A stretch of DNA of 57,281 nucleotides, from NCBI GenBank assembly GCA_948467645.1, contig CAOKFD010000009.1, positions 1 through 57,281 on the forward strand. The letters are read 5' to 3'. Source of the stretch: Fimadaptatus sp948467645 (GTDB lineage: Bacteria; Bacillota; Clostridia; Christensenellales; Aristaeellaceae). Numbering within the stretch: position 1 is the first letter of the stretch; every line of letters starts with the position of its first letter. Shown piece after piece: positions 42,632 to 51,577 of this stretch. The notes under the pieces are model-generated. The model had not been told where the DNA came from. It did no database searches and saw only the letters and a list, made by a program, of their open reading frames with translations. The translations under genes were made by a program, and so were the position numbers.

Positions 42632-43690
42632 TCAGTCAATCTTTGAAAAGTCCAGCATGACCTTGAGCATGTGCGCGCTGTTCTCACTGAACTCCTTAAA
42701 CGCCTTTGGCGCGTCGGCGAACGAGTACATGTTTGTGATTATCTTTTCCAGATCGACCTTGCCCGCGTTGACCAGATCGATAAGTTCGATAAAGTCCTTC
42801 TTGAGGGCGTTGCGGCTGCCGAACACGTTCAGCTCCTTCTTCTGGAGCAGGGTGAAGTTAAAGTCCAGATTCTGCTTGCCCACGCCGATGAGCACCACGC
42901 GCGCGCCGAACGCCGCCGCGTCGATGCAGTTCTGGAACGTGGAGGGCAGACCCACGGCCTCGATACACACGTCAAAGCCATTGTTGACCTGCGCGCCGTT
43001 TATCTCGGTCGTGCCGGTTATTTCGGCCACGGCCTTGCTGAGCGCGTCGGGGCTGCTGTTGACTATCGTGCCAGCGAATCCGAACACGTCCATCGCGTAT
43101 TTCAGTTTTTCCTCGGCCACGTCGCACAGGTATACCTCGCCGCCCAGCGCCTTTGCGGCGTTTGCGGCCAGCACGCCTATCGTGCCCGCGCCCACGACCA
43201 GTACCTTGTCGCCCTGACGTATGCCCGCGCGCTGCACGCCGTGATAGCTGATGCAGAACGGCTCTATTGCGGCCAGCAGCTTTGCGCTCAGGCCCTTGCC
43301 GTCGTATATGCGTTCCAGCGGCATCGTGATGTATTCACAGAACGCGCCGTCACGCTGGCAGCCCATCGTCTGGTTGTCCATGCACGCGTTGACTATACCC
43401 CGGCGGCAGCTGGAGCACTTGGTGCAGTTGAAGTACGGGTTGCAGGTGACTATCATGCCCTTTTTAAGGCCATATTCGTTGTCGTCCACTTCCACTATCT
43501 CGGCGCTGAACTCGTGGCCGGGTATGCGCGGATAGCTGAAATACGCGAACGTGCCGCGGTAGGAGCCGAGATCACTGCCGCATATGCCGCCGTACAGCAC
43601 CTTCAAAAGCGCCTCGCCCGGCTTGCGCACCGGCATTGCGATTTCGCGAATCTCCACCTCGCCGGGAGCGTTTATATAGATAGCCTTCAT
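42632..43690 (-). CDS. Zinc-dependent medium-chain sugar/polyol dehydrogenase
   Basis: A 352-residue MDR-family NAD(P)-dependent dehydrogenase. Catalytic zinc ligands C37 (GGICGSD) and H59-E60 (PGHEF); structural zinc cysteines C89, C92, C95 and C103 (NCTKCSSCRRGIVNAC); Rossmann motif VVGAGTIGVLA. Closest in character to sorbitol, galactitol-1-phosphate or threonine dehydrogenases and to dehydrogenases of sugar-acid pathways. In this operon it may oxidise a hydroxyl of the sugar or of the 2-keto-3-deoxy acid. Confidence 0.9.
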   Translation of the reverse strand: MKAIYINAPGEVEIREIAMPVRKPGEALLKVLYGGICGSDLGSYRGTFAYFSYPRIPGHEFSAEIVEVDDNEYGLKKGMIVTCNPYFNCTKCSSCRRGIVNACMDNQTMGCQRDGAFCEYITMPLERIYDGKGLSAKLLAAIEPFCISYHGVQRAGIRQGDKVLVVGAGTIGVLAANAAKALGGEVYLCDVAEEKLKYAMDVFGFAGTIVNSSPDALSKAVAEITGTTEINGAQVNNGFDVCIEAVGLPSTFQNCIDAAAFGARVVLIGVGKQNLDFNFTLLQKKELNVFGSRNALKKDFIELIDLVNAGKVDLEKIITNMYSFADAPKAFKEFSENSAHMLKVMLDFSKID

Positions 43691-43736
43691 ATTAAAAGAC
43701 CTCCGTTTTGTAATAATTCAGGGCAGTTCACGGCTG

Positions 43737-44942
43737 TCAGCGGGTTCTGTCAACGTACTTCTCGTTCCAGATTACCGCGGTCTTCATCGGCGCGGCCTTG
43801 CTGTAAATCTTGTTGTTGTACGCGCCGATGGGATCGGCGGTGAACTCGTCCTTGTCGATCAGCTCGACTATTTCGTTATAACGGCTCTTTTCCAGAATGC
43901 GGATAGCTTCCTCCATATGATCCTGACGGAAGTTGATCGAGCCCATTATGAGCTGGTTCTGGAAGCCGAACGGCATGGTCGCAAAGTCGATTACCGGGCC
44001 GAGCGAGAAGCTGTTGTATATGCCGTTGCAGCCCAGCACGCCGTACTTGAACGCGATCTCATGCTCTATGTTTGCGCCGCTGCACCCTATAAACACGGTC
44101 GCGCGGCCGCCCAGCCGTTCTTCTATCGCCGCCGCCAGTTCTTCGTTGGTGGCAAAATTGCTCTTTACGTAGTCGGCCCTGGCCTGCTTGAGTGCGAAGG
44201 ACACCTTGGGGCTGTCCTCGTCGCTGCGCGCCACGAACACGATCTTCGCATCGGGATACCGCTGGCGAATCAGGTCGCCGATAAACATGCCGGTGGTGCC
44301 CAGTCCGAATATGCACACGCGCTGGAACGTCTCGCGGCGCGCGATATCGCGGGCTTCGCTCTCGCTGCAATGATACTGAGCCATCTTCACGCGGAAGTTA
44401 TGCGCCTCGCCCAAATCCTCCATGCGCTCGCGCTGGAATATCATGCACGCATACGGGTCGGCGAACACCAGCTTTTTGCACAGCGACAGCGGTATTTTGC
44501 CGTCCTTGACATATCCATCCGGGATTTTCAGCAACATGTCAGGATGGTAGTAGTTCATGTCGGAGAACAGCCCGTCCGCGCCGTCGCAGCCGTACTCGAA
44601 GTAGCTCTCCTCTTCGGTATAGCGGGTGGGGTCGTAGCTGTTTCCGCCGCGGATGAGCACGATCGCAAAGCGGTTCTCGGACGGCACCCATACCAGACCC
44701 TCGTGGCCGTTGATAAGGCGCTTTTGGCCTGCCGGGAACTTGGCGTTCAGCTGGCCGCGCTGGCCCATGTGCATCAGCTCAAAGTCGGTGCCGCAGAAGC
44801 CCACGAACGCGCTTTCGGCGATTATGCCCTGCTTCTCCTCCAGCCCGCGCAGCTTGCGCCGGGGCGGGTTTATCGTCTCAACTTCGCCGTAAACCAGGGG
44901 CTGATCGGCGCTGTTCTGAAAATATGTACCCTTTACCTTCAT
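43737..44942 (-). CDS. Glucose dehydrogenase-like MDR oxidoreductase
   Basis: A 401-residue MDR protein with GFCGTDFELM (catalytic-zinc Cys, about residue 50), INGHEGLVWV and the nucleotide-binding GLGTTGMFIG. The long insert after the N-terminal domain and the missing four-Cys structural zinc lobe resemble archaeal-type glucose dehydrogenase and related sugar 1-dehydrogenases (PF16912-type C-terminus). Sugar to lactone oxidation is the likely step. It starts 6 bp after the amidohydrolase stop, so the two are co-translated, consistent with dehydrogenase plus lactonase. Confidence 0.8.
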   Translation of the reverse strand: MKVKGTYFQNSADQPLVYGEVETINPPRRKLRGLEEKQGIIAESAFVGFCGTDFELMHMGQRGQLNAKFPAGQKRLINGHEGLVWVPSENRFAIVLIRGGNSYDPTRYTEEESYFEYGCDGADGLFSDMNYYHPDMLLKIPDGYVKDGKIPLSLCKKLVFADPYACMIFQRERMEDLGEAHNFRVKMAQYHCSESEARDIARRETFQRVCIFGLGTTGMFIGDLIRQRYPDAKIVFVARSDEDSPKVSFALKQARADYVKSNFATNEELAAAIEERLGGRATVFIGCSGANIEHEIAFKYGVLGCNGIYNSFSLGPVIDFATMPFGFQNQLIMGSINFRQDHMEEAIRILEKSRYNEIVELIDKDEFTADPIGAYNNKIYSKAAPMKTAVIWNEKYVDRTR

Positions 44943-44948
44943 AATCTA

Positions 44949-45827
44949 TCACTCCACCATATTTATTACTTTTTCGGGCACGGGCAGATCGCCAAAGCCG
45001 TAGAACCGCCTTGCGTTATCTCCCAGAAACTTTGCCTTTTCTTCGTCAGTCAGTTTATCCGACTTTTCCACAAAGTCCTTGCTCATAAGATAAGTTATAG
45101 CGGTCATCGTGCGCGGATAGTCGCTGCCCCACATCAGCTTATCCATGCCGCATATGTCCGCCGCCTCGCGAATCGCGTCTATCGCGGACGGATACGGATA
45201 GAACTCGCTGTTGAACAGCCACGTAATTCCGCCGCTTTCGATATACACGTTTTTGTTGCGCGCAAGTCCAATCTGCTCACGCCAGCCGTCCACAGTCACC
45301 ATTCCAAAGTGGCCTATCGCGATTCTTAGGTCGGAGAACTCGTGCGCAAGTGCGTTCATGGCTTCCACCTGCAAGTCGCCGTCGGCCATGTCTATCGCGA
45401 TGAACTTGCCCAGTCGATCTGCCTGAGCAAACACGTCCTTATGCCTCAGCATATCCTTGTCACTGAGCCGCCCGCCGCATATCTTTATGCCGTCGAACTG
45501 CGCCGCCCACTCGTCGGGTATGGGCTTCTCCTCGTATAGGCAGGTGATCCTCATGCGCTCGGGATATTCCGCGCGGCATTTCAGAAGATACTCGTCCTGC
45601 CTGCCGTCGATGTACTCCTGCGTGACCACACATCCGCTCACCCGCGCGTAGTCCATGTTGGCCATCAGCATATCGACTGTGTTCGCGCCGTCAATCATGT
45701 ACGGCGGCATCATCTGACGCAGCGCGCCGCCGAAGTCGCTGCGGCCGCCTTTAAGCGCGACGACCGGTCGACCGTTCACGCGGCCATGCTGCCTGTCCCA
45801 CAGATGTACGTGCGCGTCGATTACCAT
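44949..45827 (-). CDS. Amidohydrolase-family protein, candidate sugar lactonase
   Basis: A 292-residue TIM-barrel metallohydrolase of the Amidohydro_2 family. It opens with VIDAHVHLWDRQHGR (HxH metal ligands); LRIAIGHFGM contains a later His and MWGSDYPRTM the conserved Asp. Relatives with this HVHLWD start include sugar-acid lactonases (for example rhamnono- and fucono-lactonase) and pyrone hydrolases. ATG 45827 is chosen because AAGGGG is 8 nt away; more upstream starts lack spacing. First gene of the operon, divergent from an AraC regulator. Confidence 0.86.
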   Translation of the reverse strand: MVIDAHVHLWDRQHGRVNGRPVVALKGGRSDFGGALRQMMPPYMIDGANTVDMLMANMDYARVSGCVVTQEYIDGRQDEYLLKCRAEYPERMRITCLYEEKPIPDEWAAQFDGIKICGGRLSDKDMLRHKDVFAQADRLGKFIAIDMADGDLQVEAMNALAHEFSDLRIAIGHFGMVTVDGWREQIGLARNKNVYIESGGITWLFNSEFYPYPSAIDAIREAADICGMDKLMWGSDYPRTMTAITYLMSKDFVEKSDKLTDEEKAKFLGDNARRFYGFGDLPVPEKVINMVE

Positions 45828-45878
45828 GCGCATCGCCCCTTCTTTTTTGCAATTTGCGCCGCTTTGTGCGCATTCCGC

Positions 45879-45915
45879 TTGACTCAATTATAGCTTTAAT
45901 GGTACGATTAGACTA
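45879..45915. promoter_or_regulatory. Overlapping divergent promoters, AraC gene / sugar-acid operon
   Basis: Plus strand: TTGACT, 18 bp, TACGAT (45879-45908). Minus strand: TATAAT at 45892-45887 with only a poor -35 (TAGTCT), as expected for an activator-dependent promoter. Because they overlap, polymerases compete and the AraC protein could switch between them. Confidence 0.55.
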
Positions 45916-45982
45916 CTGCTGAATGCGACAAAAAGCCGCGCTTTATGTCCGATAAGCGTACTTTTTTAAGGAGGCGTGCGGT

Positions 45983-46876
45983 ATGAAAAACGACAATCTG
46001 AACATAACGTTTTCGATAGAGTGTTACAACATAAGCATACTGAAATTCTCGCACGAGCGCCTGCCTCAGAACATGCCCGCGCACGCGCACAGCTCCAACA
46101 GCTATGAGATACACTTCATACCGCGCGGCAAGGGCACGCTTATCGCGGACGCCAAGACATACCCGGTGCATCCGGGCGTGCTGTTCACCACCGGCCCGCA
46201 TATCGAGCACGCGCAGATCTCCAACCCCGACGATCCCATGTACGAATACTGCATATACCTGAAAATCGAAAGGCAGGCAAAATCGCGCGGCAAAAGGCCC
46301 GCCGCGCCGGAAGTCATGCAATCGTTCATCGACTATCCGTTCTGGTACGGCACGGACAGCACCGGCATCACCGACGTGCTGGAGCAGATACGCCGCGAGC
46401 TGTCCCAACCCGGCGTGGCCGCGCCGCTGATGCTGGAGGCGCTTTTCAGGCAGTTCATGGTGTGTATGCTGCGCAATTACGACCGCACGTCGCAGTCCGC
46501 CGTCGCATACGCGCCCGTGCCGGTAATAAAGGCGTACATACTGATCGAGGACAGCTTCCTGTACGAATACGACACTATCACGCTGGACGAGCTGTCAAGG
46601 CGTTTGGGACTGAGCGTAAGGCAGACGTCGCGCATACTTTTCAGCAAGTACGGCCAGAACTTTACCCAGATGCGCACCGAGGCGCGCATGGCCGCCGCCG
46701 CCGAATTTCTGCGCGAGGACAGGCTGTCCATATCCGAAATATCCGTCCGATTGGGCTATTCCTGCCCCAACCACTTCCATACTGCTTTTAAGAAGTATTA
46801 TGGTAAAACGGCGACGCAGTATATCGCCGACATACGCGCAGATGGCAAATCGCACGTTCAGGCTAAAAACGCGTAA
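45983..46876 (+). CDS. AraC-family transcriptional regulator
   Basis: A 297-residue regulator. The N-terminal cupin-like sensor has PAHAHSSNSYEIHFIPRG; the C-terminal two-helix DNA-binding domain runs from about residue 185 (ITLDELSRRLGLSVRQTSRI) to 285 (ISEISVRLGYSCPNHFHTAF). AAGGAGG precedes the ATG. Divergence from the amidohydrolase operon makes it the probable sugar-responsive activator of that operon. Confidence 0.94.
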   Translation: MKNDNLNITFSIECYNISILKFSHERLPQNMPAHAHSSNSYEIHFIPRGKGTLIADAKTYPVHPGVLFTTGPHIEHAQISNPDDPMYEYCIYLKIERQAKSRGKRPAAPEVMQSFIDYPFWYGTDSTGITDVLEQIRRELSQPGVAAPLMLEALFRQFMVCMLRNYDRTSQSAVAYAPVPVIKAYILIEDSFLYEYDTITLDELSRRLGLSVRQTSRILFSKYGQNFTQMRTEARMAAAAEFLREDRLSISEISVRLGYSCPNHFHTAFKKYYGKTATQYIADIRADGKSHVQAKNA

Positions 46877-47046
46877 CAAGCATATTAAAGCAATCTAACT
46901 CAATGTTTTTAGCCTGTTTTGCCCTATAACCATATCGCTATCTTAGTATAATTCGATACATTCCGAACAATTTGGATATGCAAATACATGATTGCCGCCT
47001 TTCGTTCAGCTCATGTAAAATATATGGAAATGGTTCTCGCATCGCA

Positions 47047-47075
47047 TTGACAGGCAGAACAGGTTGATATATAAT
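47047..47075 (+). promoter_or_regulatory. Consensus promoter of the Tp47-like/flavin operon
   Basis: TTGACA, 17 bp, TATAAT, both perfect. The 90-nt leader contains GGCG-CTAATCGCC-type and GGTTAG-TTCAAG-CTAACC (47117-47134) inverted repeats that could form small hairpins or an operator. No other signal was seen in the 46877-47046 gap. Confidence 0.9.
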
Positions 47076-47168
47076 CACAGTTAAAGGCGGCTAATCGCCA
47101 ATTATTTTAAGGCTTTGGTTAGTTCAAGCTAACCTCATGTCCAGGATTTTTTGAAAGGGGTTACACAT

Positions 47169-48719
47169 ATGAAGAAGTCAATATCGATGGTACTGGCGGG
47201 CGCTATGGCGCTGAGCATGATGGGCGGCGCAGCGCTGGCCGATGAGGAATATGTATACGGCACGGCCAATTTGACCTGGGAGCAGTTCTGGGCCAGCGAG
47301 GGTCTTACTTACAGCGCGGATCATGAGTTTGCGGCCTTCAACGAAACCACCGATACCGAGGGCATGACCGACCTGGGCGGCTTCGACGCGGTAACTCGCG
47401 CTACCGCCAAGCACGGCGTATACCGCGGCAGCGAGCACTTTGACGTAGTACTAAACGGCGAGGACGCGGACGGCAACACCGTTTCGGTTGACCTGCACGA
47501 TATAGCCGACGTTGATACTCTTGAGGACATGTACGGCGCGGGCAGCAACTTCTATGCCGCCGCCAACGGCGACGAGACTGTCTACACTCTGGCAGAGCCG
47601 ACCGAGGGCGAATACACCACCTACACCGTAACCACGACCGAATTTGTAGGCTACAAGGCATGGCCGGTAAAGGTAGCCGCGAGCGAGGTTGAAGCCGCCG
47701 CTGCCGCTATCGATTTCGTAGAGGACGACTCTGTTACCGAAGAGACCGGCCGCCTTAAGACCGTATCCGTTGATGCTGACGGCAATGTAACCACCAGCGC
47801 CATGTCCGAAGCTACTGGTACGGCGGTAAGTTATACCGGTACTCCCGAGGTTTCGTATAATGACAAGTACGGCGATTACATCAATATCAATCTGGCCGAT
47901 TGCGATTCCGACTGGGGTTCCAACCTCGTCGCGGTTGAATATACGTTCTTCGGCGATGTAAATCCCGATGAAAACGCGGACGCCCAGCCCGTAGCTACCT
48001 ATGGCACCAAGATCGCGGCCGACTTCTGGCAGAAGGGCAGCGGCGCAGTGATTCAGCTGGGCATCAACCAGTCCTACCGTCACGGCGGCACGGGCGAAGC
48101 TGCCGGCGAGGAGCAGAACGGCTACTGGCGCGTGACCATCATGAGCAAGGGCTATGAAGATTACAGCTTTGTTGTGCAGTCCAAGCCCGCTTATGCCAAT
48201 GACATCACCGCTTCGCTGGCCGACGACAACGCGACCCTGACCGTAAGCGGCGTGGCCGACGAGGATTGGGCCAACACCACCGTTACCGTGGACGGCAACG
48301 AAGTGACCGGCTTTGAGGGCGGCGTGGCTGCTCTGGATTCCGCGCTGAGCGTAGGCGATCACAAGGTTGTAGTAACTGTCGATACCTACCGCGATAACAC
48401 CGCCACCGTCACCGCGATGAGCGCCATGACTGCGGACGACATAAAGCTGGAGAACAATACCCTGACCATCACCGACGGCGACGTTGCCACCTTCATCGCC
48501 AACGTTTCGGGCGTATCCGTAAACGGCGAAAACCTGCGCGGCAAAGAACTCGGCTCCGCGATATTCAATGAGGACGGCACCGTTAATTTCGAAGGCGTTG
48601 TTTCCTCTCATGGCAACGACACCACCATATTCCCCAACGGCGATAAGGAAGCTTACGAGCTTATCATCACATCTGCGGGCTACCCAGTTGTAATCCTCAC
48701 CACCACCGCTGCCGAATAA
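47169..48719 (+). CDS. Tp47-like secreted penicillin-binding-fold protein
   Basis: A 516-residue exported protein. After the signal peptide (MKKSISMVLAGAMALSMMGG, cleavage after ALA) the sequence follows Treponema pallidum Tp47: NLTWEQFWASEGL, GGFDAVTRATAKHG, FVEDDSVTEETGRLKTV, VATYGTKIAADFWQKGSG, and NGYWRVTIMSKGYEDYSFVV. Tp47 is an unusual zinc-independent penicillin-binding protein of unknown physiological role. The last 100 residues (IKLENNTLTITDGDVATFIA) look like a DUF1533-type domain added at the end. No lipobox Cys is present. AAAGGGG precedes ATG 47169; TTG 47151 is rejected. A terminator-like hairpin separates it from the flavin genes. Confidence 0.85.
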   Translation: MKKSISMVLAGAMALSMMGGAALADEEYVYGTANLTWEQFWASEGLTYSADHEFAAFNETTDTEGMTDLGGFDAVTRATAKHGVYRGSEHFDVVLNGEDADGNTVSVDLHDIADVDTLEDMYGAGSNFYAAANGDETVYTLAEPTEGEYTTYTVTTTEFVGYKAWPVKVAASEVEAAAAAIDFVEDDSVTEETGRLKTVSVDADGNVTTSAMSEATGTAVSYTGTPEVSYNDKYGDYININLADCDSDWGSNLVAVEYTFFGDVNPDENADAQPVATYGTKIAADFWQKGSGAVIQLGINQSYRHGGTGEAAGEEQNGYWRVTIMSKGYEDYSFVVQSKPAYANDITASLADDNATLTVSGVADEDWANTTVTVDGNEVTGFEGGVAALDSALSVGDHKVVVTVDTYRDNTATVTAMSAMTADDIKLENNTLTITDGDVATFIANVSGVSVNGENLRGKELGSAIFNEDGTVNFEGVVSSHGNDTTIFPNGDKEAYELIITSAGYPVVILTTTAAE

Positions 48720-48736
48720 ACCGTGAGACTGATACA

Positions 48737-48778
48737 GGCAGACTGCATGGACATTTATCCGGCAGTCTGCCGATTTTT
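48737..48778 (+). terminator. Hairpin between the Tp47-like gene and the reductase gene
   Basis: GGCAGACTGC / GCAGTCTGCC, a 10-bp perfect stem, then GATTTTT. No separate promoter was seen for the next gene, 31 bp later, so partial read-through is expected. Confidence 0.8.
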
Positions 48779-48809
48779 CTATATACGTCTTTTTGGAGGA
48801 GCACTCTAT

Positions 48810-49937
48810 ATGCCTATACTTTTAAGCCTCGTGCTGGCGCTGCTGCTGAGCTGGTACGGCGGAAGCGCCATTAAAAAGCACGCGCCGGTGTTCTATGTCG
48901 GCGCGGCGCTGCTGGCGCTTACCACTATCGCTGTTACATGGAGCGGCGCGGACGCAAGCTTTCCCGGCTGGATGAGCAACTATGTATGGCCGCTGCTTTC
49001 GCACGGCGCGTTTGCCAGCGCGCTGTTTATCATCGTCATGTACATGGGCGCACTGCCTAACGGTACCAAAGCGATAAAGCGCCTTATGCCCATCCGCGCA
49101 GAGCTTTCCATAATGGCGTCACTGCTGGTGCTGGGCCACAACATCGCGTATGGCCGGACGTACTTTGTGCGGCTGTTTACCGATACGTCCAAGATGAGCA
49201 CGACACAGATGCTGGCGGCAATTTGCTCGCTGATAATGATCGCAATAATGCTGCCGCTGATGATAACGTCGTTCAAGGCCGTGCGCAAAAAGATGAAGCC
49301 CAAGTCGTGGAAGAAGCTGCAACGCAGCGCATACGTATTCTACGGCCTGATCTATGTGCACACGATGCTGCTGTACGTGCCAATGGTTCAGGCGGGCAGG
49401 AGCGTCTATATCGTAAACGTTATCGTATACAGCCTGATATTCATAAGCTACGCGGGTATGCGCATACGCAAGGAGCTTTTGAAGAAAAAGCGCGGCGCGA
49501 GCTGCATACTGCCCGTCGCGGCGGTCGTATGCGTGGCGGCTTGCGTGCTGGGCTGCATTCCGTTGAGCGCGCTTTCGCCCACCGAGGAACCCGCTGTTCC
49601 CGCCGCCAGCGTCGATAATGCTGAGGGCTATTCGGACGGCAAAGCGTATGCGACCAGCGAGGTGCATTATGCCGACGGCACGCACATCGGCACCGGCGAG
49701 GGCTACAACGGCACGATAACCGTCGCGGTGCGCATCGCGGACGGCCAGATAACCGGCGTGACGGTCGTATCGACCAGCGACGACGGTTCGTACTGGCAAA
49801 GCGCGACGGCTATAATAGATGAGGTAGTCGAAAAACAGTCCGTCGATGTGGACAGCGTAAGCGGCGCTACGTACAGCTCCAAGGGGCTGAAGGAGGCCAT
49901 ATCCAACGCGCTCGCCACGGCGGTGATTGACGGATGA
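48810..49937 (+). CDS. Ferric-reductase-like transmembrane protein fused to an FMN-binding domain
   Basis: A 375-residue membrane protein. Residues 1 to about 255 hold six or seven helices in a YedZ/MsrQ/ferric-reductase-like arrangement with helix histidines H65, H110 and H184 as possible haem ligands. An FMN_bind domain (PF04205) fills about 270-375 and ends in DSVSGATYSSKG; T354 of the Dxx(S/T)GAT motif is where ApbE attaches FMN. The domain would face outside. The protein could pass electrons from the membrane to an extracellular acceptor. ATG 48810 follows TTGGAGGAG; the GTG at 48723 is rejected. Overlaps apbE by 4 bp. Confidence 0.85.
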   Translation: MPILLSLVLALLLSWYGGSAIKKHAPVFYVGAALLALTTIAVTWSGADASFPGWMSNYVWPLLSHGAFASALFIIVMYMGALPNGTKAIKRLMPIRAELSIMASLLVLGHNIAYGRTYFVRLFTDTSKMSTTQMLAAICSLIMIAIMLPLMITSFKAVRKKMKPKSWKKLQRSAYVFYGLIYVHTMLLYVPMVQAGRSVYIVNVIVYSLIFISYAGMRIRKELLKKKRGASCILPVAAVVCVAACVLGCIPLSALSPTEEPAVPAASVDNAEGYSDGKAYATSEVHYADGTHIGTGEGYNGTITVAVRIADGQITGVTVVSTSDDGSYWQSATAIIDEVVEKQSVDVDSVSGATYSSKGLKEAISNALATAVIDG

Positions 49938-50986
49938 TGCGGCTGATGAAGCGCAAGCTGACATTCGTGGGCGCGATATGCGCGGTGCTGGCCGTAATTG
50001 CGCTGTACAACGGCGCGCTGGCTCAGGCGGACGGCGCGTCCGAGCAGGGCGGCAAAATCACCTTCTTTGCGATGGATACGGTCATGAACATCAACGTGCC
50101 CGACGCGGACGACGCGCTGCTTAACCAGTGCGCCGCGCGCGTGGATGAGATGGAGCGCCGGTGGTCGGTCACTGACGAAACGAGCGAGATTGCGCGCCTT
50201 AACGCAAACGGCGAGGCGGCAATATCCCCCGATACCGAAGCGATACTTAGCTTTGCCCTCAACATGTGCGTAGACACCGACGGCGCGCTGGACATAACCA
50301 TGTACCCGATCAGCCGCGCGTGGGGCTTTACCACGGGCGAATACCGCGTGCCCGCGCAGGAAGAGATTGACACTCTGCTGGCGAATGTGGATTACCGCCG
50401 TGTGAGCGTAAGCGACGGTACGGCCAGCATAGACGCGGGCTGCATGGTCGATCTGGGCAGTGTGGCAAAGGGTTGGGCCACTAACGAGCTGGTGCAGCTG
50501 CTGGAGGACGCGGGCATAAAGTCGGGACTGCTGGACTTAGGCGGCAATATATATTGCATAGGCAGTAAGTCTGGCGGCGCAAAGTGGAAAATCGCGCTGA
50601 AAGACCCGCTGGGCGACGAATATTGCGCCGCGCTGGAGGTAAGCGACTGCGCGGTGGTAACGTCGGGCTGCTACGAGCGGTACTTCGTCGCCGAGGATGG
50701 CACGACATACGGCCACATATTCGACCCCGCCACGGGCCGCCCGGTCGATAACGGTATGCTGTCGGTCACGGTAATCGGACGCGACGCGGCCATGTGCGAC
50801 GCGCTGTCAACGGCGCTATTCGTAATGGGGCGGGATAAGGCAATCGACTATATCAGCCGCTATCCCGAGCTGAACGCAGTGCTGGTATGCGACGACGAAA
50901 AAATTTACGCGACCGACGGAATCCGCGACAGTTTTACTCCGATGGGCGATTACGTCAATTGGGAAATGTGCTGGATTGAAAGGTAA
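49934..50986 (+). CDS. apbE: FAD:protein FMN transferase
   Basis: A 350-residue protein anchored by an N-terminal hydrophobic segment (about 8-29), acting outside the membrane. ApbE landmarks: MDTVMNINVP, ALDITMYPISRAWGF, MVDLGSVAKGWATNELV and TYGHIFDPATGRPVDNG with the metal-binding region downstream. It splits FAD and links FMN to a Thr of target proteins, here almost certainly T354 of the upstream gene product, with which it is translationally coupled (ATGA overlap). Confidence 0.96.
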   Translation: MMRLMKRKLTFVGAICAVLAVIALYNGALAQADGASEQGGKITFFAMDTVMNINVPDADDALLNQCAARVDEMERRWSVTDETSEIARLNANGEAAISPDTEAILSFALNMCVDTDGALDITMYPISRAWGFTTGEYRVPAQEEIDTLLANVDYRRVSVSDGTASIDAGCMVDLGSVAKGWATNELVQLLEDAGIKSGLLDLGGNIYCIGSKSGGAKWKIALKDPLGDEYCAALEVSDCAVVTSGCYERYFVAEDGTTYGHIFDPATGRPVDNGMLSVTVIGRDAAMCDALSTALFVMGRDKAIDYISRYPELNAVLVCDDEKIYATDGIRDSFTPMGDYVNWEMCWIER

Positions 50987-51022
50987 ACATCGCTTTTTAA
51001 TTGGACCGTCGATATACGCAAG

Positions 51023-51060
51023 TACCCGCTTTCAATGCTGATTCAGTTTGAAGGCGGGTA
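51023..51060 (+). terminator. Terminator of the Tp47-like/flavin operon
   Basis: TACCCGC-T-TTCAA pairs with TTGAA-G-GCGGGTA, followed by TTCGTTTT. Confidence 0.75.
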
Positions 51061-51467
51061 TTCGTTTTGTGCGTTCATCCTGCATACTTCGCTTTAAGGA
51101 GAGTTTTTAACGACATCTTTCGGCGCATTTGTCGGCATACATTAACACATTTTTTTGATTTAACAGCCGCTTTCGTTCTTATTTATCGTTAACGCAAGTA
51201 TATGCTGTTGTTTTTACTTTTTCATACAGGCACATATGTCTATACCTCATCCTCGTTTGCTCATCCTATTCAGAATGCAATTCTGCATTTTTTATATGTG
51301 GCAATTCAAATCAGCCATATTTCACCGAAAAACGGATTCATTCCTGCGCGATTGATAAATGTAAATTTTTCAGTTTACAGGTTAACTTGTATGTGAACTT
51401 GTATGTGAATTAGTCTCTCCTGGAAATTTAAGTAGTCACAAATAATGTAGTTGAAGTAAATTATTTA
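51061..51467. other. AT-rich intergenic stretch without a supported gene
   Basis: About 400 bp between apbE's terminator and the system 4 promoter. A 64-codon frame at 51202-51396 lacks a ribosome binding site and family features and is not called. The only structure seen is a 12-bp tandem repeat at 51384-51407. Confidence 0.6.
51384..51407 (+). repeat. 12-bp tandem direct repeat
   Basis: AACTTGTATGTG occurs twice back to back, about 60 bp upstream of the system 4 promoter; it could be a pair of regulator half-sites. Confidence 0.5.
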
Positions 51468-51496
51468 TTGACAGGCGTGCCATATTGTGATACGAT
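51468..51496 (+). promoter_or_regulatory. Promoter of ABC system 4
   Basis: Perfect TTGACA, 17 bp, TACGAT, 81 bp before the binding protein start. Confidence 0.75.
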
Positions 51497-51577
51497 AAGT
51501 TCAAGCGACATGCAGGATGTGCGGTATCGATAGTCGCTTTCTGCATCGTTTACATTATCGTAAGGAGGTTTGTATCA

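Noticed and set aside
43917..45329. 470-codon plus-strand frame spanning two minus-strand genes
   Set aside because: It crosses the junction of two recognised genes and shows no domain of its own.
47451..48611. 386-codon minus-strand frame opposite the Tp47-like gene
   Set aside because: Antisense of a protein with clear family motifs and signal peptide.
51202..51396. 64-codon frame in the intergenic stretch before ABC system 4
   Set aside because: No ribosome binding site, no recognised motif and an AT-rich non-coding look.
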